DNA of 64,000 nucleotides from Flavobacterium cheongpyeongense (GCF_003202435.1 NZ_QJHK01000009.1:1-64000), one strand, 5' to 3'. Positions 1-11,414 are shown, counted from the first letter of the stretch. Made by a program: numbers and translations. The notes: generated by a model not told the origin, from the letters alone.

Positions 1-85
1 GCTGTCCGAAAACAGACTTAGTCGAAAAATACTTATTTTTACCCATCGTTATTTGAATTTTGCAACTCTAAATTACGATTATTTT

Positions 86-113
86 AGAAGCCATTAATTT
101 GGCTTCTTTTTTT
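86..113 (+). terminator. Rho-independent terminator of a gene left of the window
   Basis: AGAAGCC (86-92) pairs perfectly with GGCTTCT (101-107) around an 8-nt loop and is followed by a T run. The hairpin points rightward, so it most likely ends a plus-strand gene that lies outside the window. Confidence 0.7.
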
Positions 114-548
114 AGCGGACAACAATGATTAAAGATAACTTTTTTTATTTAATTATGAGTGATTGTGTACAATCCCATTACGAATAAATAAAATTAATTT
201 TAATGAAAATTTTGTTTTTTTTTGCATTAGATCTTAAATAAAAAAAATCAATAATATAGCAATGTTCTGATTGTTTATGGTTTATAATTTATATCAAATG
301 AATTATAATTTATCATAAATAAAATAAATTATCAGTAATATTGAAAAATAAATAGTACAGTTTTAATCTGATAATTCAGCATTGAATAACCTTGAAAAAA
401 AATAATATTTTTTTTTACAAAATTTGAAATTATATCAAGCTAAAATAGTATATTAACCGCATTAAAAAATAAATTATCAAAAAATGAAAAACCAAAAGAA
501 TTATTTCTAATATAAACAACTATACTTCAACAACATAACCCCCTAACT
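114..548. other. AT-rich intergenic stretch
   Basis: About 430 bases of very AT-rich DNA, with many runs of A and T and short TTTATAATT-like words. I see no open frame of useful length, RNA gene or clear promoter of the TAnnTTTG type. Confidence 0.5.
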
Positions 549-731
549 ATGACTAACAAGTATCCCAAAATTGAAAGTGAGCATGAATTTAACTTGCAGA
601 AAAATCATTCTGAAACAGATTATGATGTAAACAAAAAAATGAATATTATCGCAATTAGCGCACTTATTCTTTTATTTAGTTTACTATTTGTAGTTTTGAG
701 CTATGTGTTTTCTATACCAAAGCTCGTATAA
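549..731 (+). CDS. Small single-pass membrane protein, unknown function
   Basis: The protein has 60 residues. A charged N-terminal half (about residues 1-30, rich in K, E, N) is followed by one strongly hydrophobic segment at about 33-55 that could span the membrane, then a very short tail. No family is recognised. It stands alone: the next gene is on the other strand. The frame could be a chance ORF in AT-rich DNA, but the clear split into a polar head and a hydrophobic segment is what a real small membrane protein would show. No good promoter was found upstream. Confidence 0.45.
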   Translation: MTNKYPKIESEHEFNLQKNHSETDYDVNKKMNIIAISALILLFSLLFVVLSYVFSIPKLV

Positions 732-847
732 AGGCTATTAAAGTATTTAGTATACCTCCTTACTGAAAATTATTGATTTTAACTTGGCTTCATTACTAAT
801 TTAAAATCAATAATTTAGGTAATCAGATGGATTGAGTTTTTTAATTT

Positions 848-1774
848 TTAAAAACTCCCAATAAAATGGAAACCAACCATAGAATTTGAAATCTGAGGTA
901 TCAATTGTTTCTGCATTCTAATTCTTTTAGAATGATAGTTAAAAACACTTCGATCATTCCTTACCCTTTGCTTGCGGCTACTGAGTACAATAGACCGACC
1001 AATTATTGTACCTAATAATCCTCCCACTAGTAAGTCAGAAACCCAATGATCATGACTTTGTATATCTGAAAGAAATACCGCAGTTACAAATGTATAAGGT
1101 ATCCAATAGTTATTGTATTCCATTTGGAATACTTTGGCAACAGCGAAATAAGAGGTAGCGTGAAACGAAGGAAATGAAGTACCGGTACCTCCGTGTCCAA
1201 AATGAATATTATCGTAGTTTCCAAAATTCCATGGATTTTTTGTCCAGGGCTCTACGATAAGCTTATCATCATTTATTTTTCTTTGAGGCCTATTTCTTGA
1301 TGTCATCGTTTTTAGAATTATTTGAGTTACAACATACGAATATGCTAAAGATTTAACAGCATTGGCAGCAACAACTTGTCCTTTTTCGCTATTAAAGATT
1401 AAGGAACCTGTATATAGTCCGATGATTGGATAAACAATATAGGAGTCGGTTCCAATTACATGAGGGATCGTGCTTTTAATTTCAGGTAAGCTATAATCAA
1501 TATTAGGTTCTATTTTATCGTGCAGAAAACCCGTTGTTTGTTTGTCAACAGCTATTAAACCAATTATTCCTGCGGTATAAAGCGCTGTTCTTTTCCAGTC
1601 ACTTGAAATAGTATGCCCCATTGCTGAAAAATCACCTGGAACACTGAAAAAGCTGTCTGCAAGTACAGAACCTGCTACTTTGAATCGATTTTCTTTTTTT
1701 ACCTTAAGGCTGTCATTCTGGGAAAAGCAGGCAATCGAAAGTATGCTAAAAAAGATTATAATGTAAAATTTCAT
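848..1774 (-). CDS. PAP2 superfamily phosphatase
   Basis: Members of this family remove phosphate from lipid pyrophosphates or phosphatidic acid at the membrane. The 308-residue protein begins with an Sec-type signal (about 1-18, ending in CFSQ). The three PAP2 signatures are present: K155-x6-R162-P163, P202-S203-F204-H205, and S236-x6-H243-x3-D247. In the third signature the usual SR is SD (D237), so one phosphate-binding arginine is missing. Hydrophobic segments lie between residues 62 and 150 and at 222-260. It stands alone, with no obvious partner. Substrate cannot be told from sequence; undecaprenyl-PP or a phospholipid are the usual options. Confidence 0.85.
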   Translation of the reverse strand: MKFYIIIFFSILSIACFSQNDSLKVKKENRFKVAGSVLADSFFSVPGDFSAMGHTISSDWKRTALYTAGIIGLIAVDKQTTGFLHDKIEPNIDYSLPEIKSTIPHVIGTDSYIVYPIIGLYTGSLIFNSEKGQVVAANAVKSLAYSYVVTQIILKTMTSRNRPQRKINDDKLIVEPWTKNPWNFGNYDNIHFGHGGTGTSFPSFHATSYFAVAKVFQMEYNNYWIPYTFVTAVFLSDIQSHDHWVSDLLVGGLLGTIIGRSIVLSSRKQRVRNDRSVFNYHSKRIRMQKQLIPQISNSMVGFHFIGSF

Positions 1775-2306
1775 AGTAAAATAATTTTAAATTAAAACTT
1801 ATTCAATGTATACTAATGGATAATTACCCGTGAAAAAATATCAGATAAAACACTAAAAATCAATATTTTAAATTAAATAATCAGGATCTATCTCAAATAT
1901 AACAAAAAATATGTAAGAATTTTAATAGATTACAAATTCTTTTCACTACAAACTATTAAATATCAAATTTTTGCAAAAAAAAGAAAAGTTCCTGATTTAG
2001 GATTATTTGAAATAACTTGAGTGAAGCTTCATACCATATCATTCCTGCAAATGATTTTTTTACTCTTAAATAAATTTCATTTCTCATAAAACCAAATGCG
2101 TGAGGGATAGAGGCGGTATCCTTTTATGAAGCGGCGCGGAATAAAAGATATAGCCGAAAGCCCGACCCGGAGGGACACGCCCAAGAAAAGTTTCAGGTTT
2201 CAGGTTTAAAGTTTCAGGTTACTATACTTTGTGGTTACTTTGCGGAGATTGCTGCGCCAGTTCGCTATCGCTCGTGTCCTCCTTTGTCGGAATGACAATA
2301 CTGGGC
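1775..2306. other. Repeat-rich intergenic region between the PAP2 gene and lysA
   Basis: No gene is supported here. The left half is plain AT-rich DNA. From 2101 it holds one copy of the dispersed hairpin repeat, then three GTTTCAGGTT-like heptad/decamer words (about 2188-2221), then a decayed relative of the inverted-repeat family that ends in GTCGGAATGACAA (about 2285-2298). Confidence 0.6.
2101..2183 (+). repeat. Dispersed flavobacterial hairpin repeat, copy D (variant core)
   Basis: Starts with GAGGGATAGAGGCGG, contains ATCCTTTTATGAAG and AAAAGATATAGCCGAAAGC, and ends with CCCGACCCGGAGGGACACG. It shares its outer words with the copies at 19437, 32241, 32482, 36471 and 43849, but its central hairpin is different. 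Confidence 0.6.
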
Positions 2307-2343
2307 AAAAAAAATCCCATTCACCTTTCGGGAACGGGACTTT
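2307..2343 (-). terminator. Rho-independent terminator of lysA
   Basis: Read on the minus strand, GTCCCGTTC pairs with GAATGGGAT (one G-T pair), closed by CC-GAAA-GG, and is followed by eight T residues. It lies about 30 nt past the lysA stop codon. Confidence 0.8.
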
Positions 2344-2371
2344 AGAATTGATATTCTCTTTTTTTTTATTT

Positions 2372-3589
2372 TTAAACTGTTGCTTCTACTGGCAACGGAA
2401 TTTGATTTTTAAGCAAATCTTCGAATGTTTCGTGTTGACGAATCAGGATTCCCTGTCCGTTCATCCATAAAACCTCAGCTGGTTTGTATCTTGAATTGTA
2501 GTTGGATGACATTGAGAAACAGTATGCTCCTGCGTTTCTGAACGCTAAAATATCACCTTCGGTAATTTCCGGAATTCTGCGGTTGTTGGCAAATGTATCG
2601 GTCTCGCAAATGTATCCTACCACAGAATAAAAACGCTCTTTTCCTTTTGGATTTGAGATGTTTTCGATATGATGTTGTGAGCCATAAAACATTGGACGGA
2701 TCAAATGGTTGAAACCACTGTCGATTCCTGCGAAAACTGTTGAAGTTGTTTGTTTTACCACGTTTACTTTTGCCAAGAAGAAACCGGCTTCGCTCACAAG
2801 GAATTTCCCTGGTTCGAAAATCAAAGTTAAATCTTTGCCATATTCTGAACAGAAAGCATTGAATCTTTTTGATAATTTTTTACCTAATTCTTCAATATCT
2901 GTTTCAATATCGTCTTTTTTGTAAGGTACTTTGAATCCACTTCCGAAATCTAAAAACTCCAGGTTTTTGAAATGTTTAGCCGTATCAAACAAAATTTCAG
3001 CAGCATACAGGAACACTTCGATATCTAAAATATCTGACCCTGTGTGCATGTGAATACCCACAATATTCATTTTTGTATTTTCTACAATTCGCAATAAATG
3101 TGGTAACTGATGAACAGAGATTCCGAATTTACTATCGATATGACCTACAGATATATTTGCATTTCCTCCTGCCATTACGTGCGGATTGATACGAATACAT
3201 ACCGGAATTTGTGGATATTTTGTACCGAATTGCTCCAAAATTGATAAGTTATCAATATTGATTTGTACCCCCATGGCGGCAACTTCTTCAATCTCTTCGA
3301 GGGAAACTCCATTAGGAGTAAAGAAAATTTTATCAGGATTATAGCCAGCATGAAGTCCTAATAAAACTTCCTGAATTGATACAGTATCTAAGCCAGACCC
3401 CATGTTCTTTAATAACTGAAGAATCGCAACGTTAGACAATGCCTTCATGGCATAATTAACTCTTAAGTTTTCTACCTTAGAGAAAGCTTTGGTTAATCTC
3501 CTGTACTGTGATTGGATTTTTTCGGCATCGTAAACATACAATGGACTTCCAAATTGGTCTGCTAACTGCAGTAAATCTTTTGCTTGCAT
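2372..3589 (-). CDS. lysA: Diaminopimelate decarboxylase
   Basis: Decarboxylates meso-diaminopimelate to L-lysine in the cytoplasm, the last step of lysine synthesis. At 405 residues it has the usual length. It shows the fold type III (alanine racemase-like) PLP barrel with the Schiff-base lysine K49 in YAMKALSN, the HMHTGSD motif, the EPGKFLVSEAG phosphate-binding segment, the active-site cysteine of the CETDT motif, and the C-terminal GAYCFSMSSNYN. The ATG at 3589 fits both the family's N-terminus and a phylum-type promoter just upstream. It is monocistronic, ending in a clear terminator. Confidence 0.95.
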   Translation of the reverse strand: MQAKDLLQLADQFGSPLYVYDAEKIQSQYRRLTKAFSKVENLRVNYAMKALSNVAILQLLKNMGSGLDTVSIQEVLLGLHAGYNPDKIFFTPNGVSLEEIEEVAAMGVQINIDNLSILEQFGTKYPQIPVCIRINPHVMAGGNANISVGHIDSKFGISVHQLPHLLRIVENTKMNIVGIHMHTGSDILDIEVFLYAAEILFDTAKHFKNLEFLDFGSGFKVPYKKDDIETDIEELGKKLSKRFNAFCSEYGKDLTLIFEPGKFLVSEAGFFLAKVNVVKQTTSTVFAGIDSGFNHLIRPMFYGSQHHIENISNPKGKERFYSVVGYICETDTFANNRRIPEITEGDILAFRNAGAYCFSMSSNYNSRYKPAEVLWMNGQGILIRQHETFEDLLKNQIPLPVEATV

Positions 3590-3606
3590 TATTAATCTAT
3601 TTTAAG

Positions 3607-3636
3607 CAAATGTATTACACTTTTCATACTCTACAA
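3607..3636 (-). promoter_or_regulatory. lysA promoter of the Bacteroidetes type
   Basis: On the minus strand TTTG/TTG (3634-3636) stands 19 bp before TACATTTG (3607-3614), which matches TAnnTTTG. Transcription would start about 11 nt before the ATG, so the leader is very short. Confidence 0.55.
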
Positions 3637-3746
3637 ATAAATTGCAGAAAAATAACAAATTATAACAAATTGTTTGTTTTTTAAATGTTACATGTTTTTT
3701 ATTTAAATACTAAACATTTTTAGATTTTTTTTTAGAAATTGGATCT

Positions 3747-3783
3747 TAAAAAACAAAACGGCTGTCAATATGAACAGCCGTTT
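3747..3783 (-). terminator. Terminator of the gltB-gltD operon
   Basis: AAACGGCTGT (3756-3765) pairs perfectly with ACAGCCGTTT (3774-3783). On the minus strand it is followed by a T-rich tail (TTTTGTTTTTT). It begins 22 nt after the gltD stop. Confidence 0.85.
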
Positions 3784-3804
3784 ATGATTTTATGTATATA
3801 ATTA

Positions 3805-5259
3805 TTATACTCCGGGTAAATCTCCTCCCTCTTTAGTAGGCAAATCTGATTTGCCCATTAAATAAATATCTACCTGACGAGCAGCTTCCCTGCCTTCAGA
3901 AATTGCCCAAACAATTAAAGATTGTCCTCTTCTCATGTCCCCGGCTGTAAATATATTCGGAACATTCGTTTGATAATTATTCGCTTTGTAATTGCTTCTA
4001 AAATCAATTTCCAGTCCTAGCTGGCTGCTTAATGTTTTTTCAGGACCTGTAAATCCAAGTGCCAATAAAGCTAAGTCGCAAGGCCATATTTTTTCAGAGC
4101 CTTCAACTTCAAGTAATTCAGGACGCTGTCCGGGAACCATTTTCCACTCTACTTTTACGGTTTTCAAAGCTATTAATTTACCTTTTTCGTCTTTGATAAA
4201 TTCTTTCGTATTGATTAACCAGTCTCTTTCACAGCCTTCTTTGTGCGAAGTTGATGTTTTTAACTGCAATGGCCAGTAAGGCCATGGAGTTGATGCACTT
4301 CTGCCAACTGGTGGCTTAGGCATGATTTCAAAATTTGTTACCGATTTTGCACCGTGACGGTTTGATGTACCAACACAGTCAGATCCTGTATCCCCACCTC
4401 CAATTACAATGACATCTTTACCAGTTGCCAACACCTGATTCTCAATTTTCTCTCCAAAAACCACTTTGGTCTGTTGGGTTAAGAAATCCATAGCCTGAAC
4501 TACACCATCTGCATCAGCTCCAGGAGTAGGTAAGCCTCTTCTTTCTGTAGCACCTCCACAAAGCACAATAGAATCAAATGCTTTTAAATCTTCAATTGAA
4601 TAGTTTACTCCAACATTTGTATTTACTTTGAAGGTAATTCCCTCAGCTTCTAAAATAGCCAGACGCCTGTCGATAATTCCTTTTTCTAATTTAAAATTTG
4701 GAATTCCATAACGTAATAAACCTCCAATTGCATTATCTCTTTCAAAAACAGTCACCGTATGACCTGCCCTGTTTAATTGCTGTGCTGCTGCTAAACCTGC
4801 AGGACCTGATCCTACAACTGCAACTGTTTTACCAGTTCTTACTTTTGGTGGCTGTGGTTTAATCCAGCCTTCTTTAAAAGCACGCTCAACGATGTTTTTT
4901 TCTATATTTTCAATAGCGATTGGCTCTTCAATAAGTCCCAGTACACATGCTTTTTCGCATGGTGCCGGACATAAACGCCCTGTAAATTCAGGGAAATTAT
5001 TGGTTGAATGCAAAATCCATGAGGCTTTTTGCCATTCTTCCTGGTAGACCATATGATTGAAATCCGGGATTAAATTCCCAAGAGGACAACCACTGTGACA
5101 AAAAGGAATACCACAATCCATGCAACGAGAACCCTGAGTAGTAATTTCAGCTTCACTCAAAGGAATCGTAAATTCATTATAATTCGTTACACGTTCTTTA
5201 ACTTCTATATATGATTCGTCTTGTCTTTCGAATTCTTTAAAACCTGTTACTTTTCCCAT
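3805..5259 (-). CDS. gltD: Glutamate synthase, small (beta) subunit
   Basis: Takes electrons from NADPH through FAD and iron-sulfur clusters and feeds them to the large subunit, which makes glutamate from glutamine and 2-oxoglutarate. The 484-residue protein carries N-terminal cluster cysteines C46, C49, C54, C58 and C97, C101, C105, then an FAD-binding GSGPAG at about 150-155, and a second Rossmann motif (VIVIGGGDTGSD) for NADPH. The C-terminus has the usual IFTAGDMRRGQSL segment. Its start lies 4 nt after the gltB stop, so the two are one operon in the order gltB-gltD, with a terminator just behind. Confidence 0.95.
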   Translation of the reverse strand: MGKVTGFKEFERQDESYIEVKERVTNYNEFTIPLSEAEITTQGSRCMDCGIPFCHSGCPLGNLIPDFNHMVYQEEWQKASWILHSTNNFPEFTGRLCPAPCEKACVLGLIEEPIAIENIEKNIVERAFKEGWIKPQPPKVRTGKTVAVVGSGPAGLAAAQQLNRAGHTVTVFERDNAIGGLLRYGIPNFKLEKGIIDRRLAILEAEGITFKVNTNVGVNYSIEDLKAFDSIVLCGGATERRGLPTPGADADGVVQAMDFLTQQTKVVFGEKIENQVLATGKDVIVIGGGDTGSDCVGTSNRHGAKSVTNFEIMPKPPVGRSASTPWPYWPLQLKTSTSHKEGCERDWLINTKEFIKDEKGKLIALKTVKVEWKMVPGQRPELLEVEGSEKIWPCDLALLALGFTGPEKTLSSQLGLEIDFRSNYKANNYQTNVPNIFTAGDMRRGQSLIVWAISEGREAARQVDIYLMGKSDLPTKEGGDLPGV

Positions 5260-5263
5260 TGTA

Positions 5264-8200
5264 TTATGCTGTTAATTCTTCTACCATTTGTTCTTCTGTT
5301 TCCAGACGTTTTAACGCTTTTTTGTACTCCGTAGGCATTACTTTTACAAAATTGTTCAAGCTAGTTGCCCAATCGTTTAATAGTTGTGTTCCTCTACTGC
5401 TGTTTGTGTACGCAACGTGTCTTTCAATTAAATTTCTTAAGTCGTCAGCATCAGCACCCTCAACTACCTCAAATTCAATTGTTTCAGTATTACACAATCC
5501 GTTTTTAAACTTGTTTTCAGGATCATAGACATAAGCGATACCTCCACTCATACCTGCAGCAAAGTTACGTCCTGTACTACCCAGTACGACAACTTTTCCT
5601 CCGGTCATGTACTCACAACCGTGATCTCCAACACCTTCCACTACAGCAATCGCTCCAGAATTACGTACTGCAAATCGCTCTCCGGCTATACCGTTAATAT
5701 AAGCTTCACCTTCGATTGCACCAAATAAACAAACGTTTCCAACAATGATATTATTCTCAGCTACAAAAGTTGCTTTTGCAGGCTTTTTGATGATTAATTT
5801 AGCTCCGGATAAGCCTTTTCCTAAATAATCATTCGTATTTCCTTCTACAGTAAATGTTAATCCATGAGCACTAAAAGCTCCCAAACTCTGACCTGCAGAA
5901 CCAGTAAAATTAATATTTAAGGTGTCCTCAGGTAATCCAAGGTGACCGTATATTTTAGAAATTTCATTACTTACAATAGCACCAACAGAACGGTTTATGT
6001 TGTTGATTGGATATGCTAAAGTCATTTTTTCTTTTCTGTATAAAGCTCTGTGAGAATCTTTCAGAATTTGAAAATCCAATACACCTTCTAAACTATGATC
6101 CTGCTTTTCTGTATTACGGACCGGCATTGTTTTGTATGCATCAGGTCTGTGTAAAATTGAAGATAAATCCAGTCCTTTAGCTTTATAATGTTCAATAGCT
6201 TTGTTTGAATTGATTTTATCAGTCTGACCTACCATTTCAGCTAATGTTCTGAAACCTAGTTGCGCCATGATACCTCTTAATTCTTCTGCTACATAATAGA
6301 AGAAATTAATAACGTGCTCAGGAGTTCCTTTGAAATTTTTACGCAATTCTTTATCCTGAGTTGCAATTCCGACAGGACAAGTATTCAGGTGACATTTACG
6401 CATCATGATACAACCTGAAGCTACAAGAGGAGCAGTTGCAAAACCAAATTCCTCAGCTCCTAATAAAGCAGCGATAGCTACGTCACGACCTGTTTTTAAC
6501 TGACCGTCACATTCTACGACAATTCTGCTTCTTAAGTTGTTTAAAACTAATGTTTGCTGTGCTTCTGCCAATCCAAGTTCCCAAGGAAGTCCAGCATGTT
6601 TCAATGATGTTAAAGGAGAAGCTCCTGTTCCTCCGTCATAACCCGCAATTAAAACCACATCTGCTTTTGCTTTTGCAACACCGGCAGCGATTGTTCCAAC
6701 ACCTACTTCTGAAACCAGTTTCACATTGATACGGGCTTCTCTGTTGGCATTTTTCAGGTCAAAAATTAACTGTGCCAAATCCTCAATAGAGTAAATATCG
6801 TGGTGAGGCGGTGGCGAAATCAATCCTACGAAAGGAGTTGAATTACGTGCTTCTGCAATCCATGGCAATACCTTTTCCCCTGGTAACTGACCACCTTCTC
6901 CGGGCTTAGCTCCCTGAGCCATTTTAATCTGGATTTCTTTTGCGCTTGACAAATAGTGAGAAGTAACTCCAAAACGTCCTGAAGCAACTTGTTTGATAGC
7001 CGAGTTACGACTGTCTCCGTTAATGTCCGGCTGAAAACGTTTTCTGTCCTCACCTCCTTCACCTGAATTGGATTTTCCTCCAATACGGTTCATCGCAATA
7101 GCTAAATTTTCGTGTGCTTCTCTTGAAATCGATCCGTAAGACATTGCTCCCGTTTTGAAACGTTTTACAATTTCTGTCCAGGGTTCAACTTCTTCTAATG
7201 GAATTGGATTTAAATTATCAAATTCAAATAATCCACGAATAGTCATCAAATTTTTAGCCTGATCGTTAATTGCATTTGAATACACATCATAGCTATCCTG
7301 ATCGCTCAATCGAACAGCCTGTTGCAATTTGGCAATCGTAGTAGGATTAAACAAGTGTCGTTCTCCATTACGTCTCCATCTGTATTCCCCTCCAATATTC
7401 AAACCTAATCTGTTTGAAATTAGTTTATCAGGGTAAGCGTATTTATATCTTTCTGTAATTTCTTTTTCAATCTCATATAAACCAATACCTTCAATTCTTG
7501 AAGTGGTGTATGGGAAATATTTTTCAACGAATTTAGAATTAAATCCAACGATTTCAAAAATTTGAGAACCTCTGTATGAATGTAACGTTGAGATTCCGAT
7601 TTTGTTCATAATTTTCAAAATTCCTGAACCAATCGCTTTATTGAAATTATCAACCGCTTTTTGTTCTGAAATTCCTGTGATAAATCCTTCCTGAACCTGA
7701 ACACGAATGATTTCATTTACCATATAAGGATTGATCGCACTAGCTCCGTATCCGAATAATGTAGCAAAATGATGCGGTTCACGAGGCTCTGCAGACTCCA
7801 TGATAATATCAAAATAAGAACGCTTACGTAAACGGTTCATCTGATGATTTACATACGAACAAGCCAATAATGCAGGAATTGGCGCAAATTCTTTATTAAC
7901 TCCTCTATCAGAAAGGATGATAATATTAGTACCTCTTTCTACCGCTTTTGTAATTTGAACAATAATGGCGTCCAAAGCATTTTCTAAACCATTCATACCC
8001 TCTGATTTAGGATATAAAATCTTGAATGTTTCAGCTTTGAAATTATCAATAGAAATCGTCCTGATTTTTTCTAAATCCCCATTAGAAATAACCGGATTCT
8101 GAATTCTTAATTTACGGCATTGCTTGCTTGTAATATCAAAAATATTACGATCCTGACCTAAATTCAAAGCAATATCTGTAACAATTTCTTCACGGATACC

Positions 8201-9778
8201 ATCCAAGGGAGGATTGGTTACCTGAGCGAATAATTGTTTGAAATAATTTGGAATTAATTGCGGTCTGTCAGACAATACAGCAAGAGGTGTATCAATACCC
8301 ATTGATCCCAAGGCTTCTTTACCTGTTTGAGCCATTGGCGTAATCATATCCTGAATATCCTCTAATGTATAATTAAAAAGACGTTCTCTTGTTGGTAAAT
8401 CGATCGTTTCAACCGGACAAACATCAGATGTTTCAGGAACATCCCTTAAATGTAATCTATATTGGTTCAGCCATTCCTGATAAGGTCTTTCAGAAACAAT
8501 TTTGCTTTTAATTTCCTCATCATTAATAATACGTCCTTCATTCATATCAACCAGGAACATTTTCCCTGGCTCTAATCTACCGTGACTTTCTACATCCTCA
8601 GCATCAATATCTACAACTCCAATTTCAGAAGCCATAATCAATTTACCACTTTTAGTAACAGTATATCTTGAAGGTCTTAATCCGTTACGGTCTAATAAAG
8701 CCCCAACATAATCACCATCTGAAAATGGCACAGAAGCAGGACCATCCCATGGCTCCATAATACAAGCATTGTATTCGTAGAATGCTTTTCTTTCAGGAGA
8801 CATCGTTTTATGTTTTTCCCAAGCTTCAGGAATCATCATCATCATTACCTCTGGCAATGATCTACCTGTGTGTGTTAGTAATTCTACAACCATATCCATA
8901 GAAGCAGAATCTGATTTTCCAGGTAAAATGATTGGGAATAACTTATCTATTTGTGGTCCGAAAACCTCACTTTTCATAATTTCTTCACGAACACGCATTC
9001 TACTCACGTTACCACGCAACGTATTGATCTCTCCATTCTGACACATATATCTGAAAGGCTGAGCCAATTCCCATGTTGGCATCGTATTGGTAGAGAAACG
9101 CTGGTGTACCAATGCCAGACGGGTTACCAAATCCGTTTGTTGTAAATCAGTATAATACGGACCAATATCTTCAGGCATGATAATACCTTTATATATTATG
9201 GTTGTAGTAGATAAACTTGGAACGTAAAAATATGAGCTTTGCGATATTTTTGACTGTCTGATACTATGCTCAGTAATCTTACGCGCCGCATACAATTTTG
9301 CTTTAAAAACAGCATCGTCGATAGCTTCGTTTTTTCCAATAAAGATTTGCTCAATAGCTGGTTCTGATGCTGCGGCAATTTCGCCAAGCTGAGAAGAATC
9401 AACCGGTACCTCTCTCCATCCTAAAACAGAAAGCCCCTGTGCTTTAACTTCTTTTTCAAAAACATCTTTACAAAAATCATATTGATTCTTAATTTTTGGT
9501 AAAAATACCATTCCAACAGCATACTCACGTGCAGCGGGCAATTCAAAATCACATATCCTCTTGAAATAATCATGAGGAATATCTATTAAAAGTCCAGCTC
9601 CATCTCCTGTTTTACCATCAGCACTCACTCCTCCTCTGTGTTCCAGCTTAACTAGAATCTCAAGAGCGTCATGAATAATTTGGTTTGTCTTTTCTCCTTT
9701 AAGATTGCAGATAAAACCAGCTCCGCAATTTTCATGCTCGAATTCTGGCAAATAAAGGCCTTGTTCTTTTAGTTTCAT
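5264..9778 (-). CDS. gltB: Glutamate synthase, large (alpha) subunit
   Basis: Hydrolyses glutamine and transfers the ammonia to 2-oxoglutarate, giving two glutamates. The protein has 1504 residues, the usual length. The class II glutaminase domain begins at the catalytic cysteine C18 (ENCGAGF), which means residues 1-17 are likely a propeptide removed on maturation. The central and FMN domains follow, with the 3Fe-4S cysteines in [15 protein letters not shown], then the C-terminal beta-helix (GXXG repeats). It is the first gene of gltBD. A weak CAAAAATA box (9798-9805) lies close upstream, but the matching -33 element is badly spaced, so the promoter is not settled. Confidence 0.96.
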   Translation of the reverse strand: MKLKEQGLYLPEFEHENCGAGFICNLKGEKTNQIIHDALEILVKLEHRGGVSADGKTGDGAGLLIDIPHDYFKRICDFELPAAREYAVGMVFLPKIKNQYDFCKDVFEKEVKAQGLSVLGWREVPVDSSQLGEIAAASEPAIEQIFIGKNEAIDDAVFKAKLYAARKITEHSIRQSKISQSSYFYVPSLSTTTIIYKGIIMPEDIGPYYTDLQQTDLVTRLALVHQRFSTNTMPTWELAQPFRYMCQNGEINTLRGNVSRMRVREEIMKSEVFGPQIDKLFPIILPGKSDSASMDMVVELLTHTGRSLPEVMMMMIPEAWEKHKTMSPERKAFYEYNACIMEPWDGPASVPFSDGDYVGALLDRNGLRPSRYTVTKSGKLIMASEIGVVDIDAEDVESHGRLEPGKMFLVDMNEGRIINDEEIKSKIVSERPYQEWLNQYRLHLRDVPETSDVCPVETIDLPTRERLFNYTLEDIQDMITPMAQTGKEALGSMGIDTPLAVLSDRPQLIPNYFKQLFAQVTNPPLDGIREEIVTDIALNLGQDRNIFDITSKQCRKLRIQNPVISNGDLEKIRTISIDNFKAETFKILYPKSEGMNGLENALDAIIVQITKAVERGTNIIILSDRGVNKEFAPIPALLACSYVNHQMNRLRKRSYFDIIMESAEPREPHHFATLFGYGASAINPYMVNEIIRVQVQEGFITGISEQKAVDNFNKAIGSGILKIMNKIGISTLHSYRGSQIFEIVGFNSKFVEKYFPYTTSRIEGIGLYEIEKEITERYKYAYPDKLISNRLGLNIGGEYRWRRNGERHLFNPTTIAKLQQAVRLSDQDSYDVYSNAINDQAKNLMTIRGLFEFDNLNPIPLEEVEPWTEIVKRFKTGAMSYGSISREAHENLAIAMNRIGGKSNSGEGGEDRKRFQPDINGDSRNSAIKQVASGRFGVTSHYLSSAKEIQIKMAQGAKPGEGGQLPGEKVLPWIAEARNSTPFVGLISPPPHHDIYSIEDLAQLIFDLKNANREARINVKLVSEVGVGTIAAGVAKAKADVVLIAGYDGGTGASPLTSLKHAGLPWELGLAEAQQTLVLNNLRSRIVVECDGQLKTGRDVAIAALLGAEEFGFATAPLVASGCIMMRKCHLNTCPVGIATQDKELRKNFKGTPEHVINFFYYVAEELRGIMAQLGFRTLAEMVGQTDKINSNKAIEHYKAKGLDLSSILHRPDAYKTMPVRNTEKQDHSLEGVLDFQILKDSHRALYRKEKMTLAYPINNINRSVGAIVSNEISKIYGHLGLPEDTLNINFTGSAGQSLGAFSAHGLTFTVEGNTNDYLGKGLSGAKLIIKKPAKATFVAENNIIVGNVCLFGAIEGEAYINGIAGERFAVRNSGAIAVVEGVGDHGCEYMTGGKVVVLGSTGRNFAAGMSGGIAYVYDPENKFKNGLCNTETIEFEVVEGADADDLRNLIERHVAYTNSSRGTQLLNDWATSLNNFVKVMPTEYKKALKRLETEEQMVEELTA

Positions 9779-10139
9779 TCTTGATATTTTTTTTTTACAA
9801 AAATAAAGATTTCGTTAAATATAATATACCCAAATCACACTTTACCTTACACTTTTATAGGAATATTAGAAAAAGGGTTCTTAAATGATAATATTATTAT
9901 ATAAAGCATTGTGAATTGCCAAAATGACAATTCAATTTTAAATTATTTTAAGAAAAATCAACAATCTACAGCAAATATCCCTTGCTTTTCTGTTAATTCT
10001 AAAACGATATAGTGATTTAAAATTAATAATTAAGACATGTTTAGTTAACTTTTTTTTGACTTTAAAACACATTTATTTAACAAACTGAAATTGGTTTATT
10101 ATTAATTAAAAAAGATTTTACTTTTAAGTTCAATTTTGC
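9779..10139. other. Divergent intergenic region gltB / sucC
   Basis: About 360 bases of AT-rich DNA between two divergent genes, so it should hold both promoters. The sucC promoter is clear at the right edge. On the gltB side only a TATTTTTG box is seen (9798-9805, minus). CAAAATGACAATTC near 9919 is a broken short repeat. No RNA gene or riboswitch fold was recognised. Confidence 0.5.
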
Positions 10140-10147
10140 TACTTTTG
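10140..10147 (+). promoter_or_regulatory. sucC promoter, -7 box
   Basis: TACTTTTG matches the phylum -7 consensus TAnnTTTG exactly. The -33 position has only a T run (about 10115-10118). The predicted start point gives a leader of roughly 40 nt to the ATG at 10196, and shows that the upstream in-frame ATG at 10136 is inside the promoter. Confidence 0.65.
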
Positions 10148-10195
10148 TCGCACTTTTATTCTGAAATAAATTCAGAACCAGACAAATTCTATATT

Positions 10196-11389
10196 ATGAA
10201 CATACACGAATATCAAGGAAAAGAAATTTTAGCAAGCTACGGAGTACGTATTCAACGCGGAATTGTAGCTAATAATGCAGTTGAAGCTGTAGCTGCTGCA
10301 AAACAATTAACTGCCGAAACCGGAACAGGATGGCACGTAATTAAAGCACAAATTCACGCAGGTGGTCGCGGAAAAGGCGGTGGAGTTAAATTGGCTAAAA
10401 ATTTACAACAAGTTGAAGAAATTGCAGGACAAATTATCGGAATGCAATTAATTACTCCTCAAACTTCTGCTGAGGGTAAAAAAGTAAACAAAGTGTTAGT
10501 TGCAGAAGATGTTTACTATCCTGGTGAAAGTGAAACGTCTGAATTTTATGTTTCTGTTTTATTGAATAGAGCTACAGGTCGTAATATGATTATGTATTCT
10601 ACTGAAGGTGGAATGGATATCGAAGAAGTTGCTGAGCACACACCACACTTAATCTTTACTGAAGAAGTTGATCCTTCTGTTGGATTACAAGGATTTCAGG
10701 CAAGAAGAATTGCTTTTAACTTAGGGCTTTCCGGAAATGCTTTTAAAGAAATGGTGAAATTCATCGATGCACTTTACAATGCTTACATTGGTTCCGATGC
10801 TTCTATGTTTGAAATCAACCCGGTTTTAAAAACATCCGACAATAAAATTATGGCTGTTGACGCTAAAGTAAATATCGATGATAATGCTTTATACAGACAA
10901 CCAAAATACGCTGAAATGCGTGATATCCGTGAGGAGAACCCAATCGAAGTAGAAGCCAAAGAAGTAGGTTTGAACTATGTTGACCTTGACGGTACTGTAG
11001 GATGTATGGTAAACGGAGCTGGTCTTGCAATGGCAACTATGGATTTAATTAAATATGCTGGTTTCGAACCTGCTAACTTCCTTGACGTTGGTGGTACTGC
11101 TGATGCTAAACGTGTTGAAACTGCTTTCCGTATTATCCTAAAAGATCCAAACGTAAAAGCAATTTTAATTAACATCTTTGGAGGAATCGTTCGTTGTGAC
11201 CGTGTTGCTCAGGGAGTTGTTGATGCTTACAAAAACATGGGTGACGCTATCAATGTGCCGATCATTGTTCGTTTGCAAGGAACAAATGCTGAAATTGCAA
11301 AAGAATTAATTGACAACTCTGGTATGCCAATTTTATCTGCTGTTCAATTTCAGGAAGCTGCAGATCAGGTTAAAGCTGCTCTTTCTTAA
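10196..11389 (+). CDS. sucC: Succinyl-CoA synthetase (ADP-forming), beta subunit
   Basis: Makes succinate and ATP (or GTP) from succinyl-CoA in the citric acid cycle, together with SucD, which is not in this window. The 397-residue protein has an ATP-grasp domain starting [12 protein letters not shown], with the glycine-rich [12 protein letters not shown] loop, the metal-binding EINP (residues about 197-200), and the C-terminal ligase domain with [16 protein letters not shown]. The start at 10196 is chosen because the family begins MNIHEYQGK and because the -7 box of the promoter overlaps the alternative start 60 nt upstream. It is followed by a strong terminator, so it is monocistronic here. 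Confidence 0.96.
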   Translation: MNIHEYQGKEILASYGVRIQRGIVANNAVEAVAAAKQLTAETGTGWHVIKAQIHAGGRGKGGGVKLAKNLQQVEEIAGQIIGMQLITPQTSAEGKKVNKVLVAEDVYYPGESETSEFYVSVLLNRATGRNMIMYSTEGGMDIEEVAEHTPHLIFTEEVDPSVGLQGFQARRIAFNLGLSGNAFKEMVKFIDALYNAYIGSDASMFEINPVLKTSDNKIMAVDAKVNIDDNALYRQPKYAEMRDIREENPIEVEAKEVGLNYVDLDGTVGCMVNGAGLAMATMDLIKYAGFEPANFLDVGGTADAKRVETAFRIILKDPNVKAILINIFGGIVRCDRVAQGVVDAYKNMGDAINVPIIVRLQGTNAEIAKELIDNSGMPILSAVQFQEAADQVKAALS

Positions 11390-11414
11390 TCAAATAAGAC
11401 ATTAGTTATATATT

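Noticed and set aside
2231..2470. Plus-strand frame of 79 codons
   Set aside because: It runs over the lysA terminator and then antisense over the lysA 3' end; composition is repeat-derived and no family is seen.
9798..9834. Complete gltB promoter
   Set aside because: The TATTTTTG box is good, but the nearest TTTG at the -33 side (9831-9834) is 25 bp away instead of 19-21.
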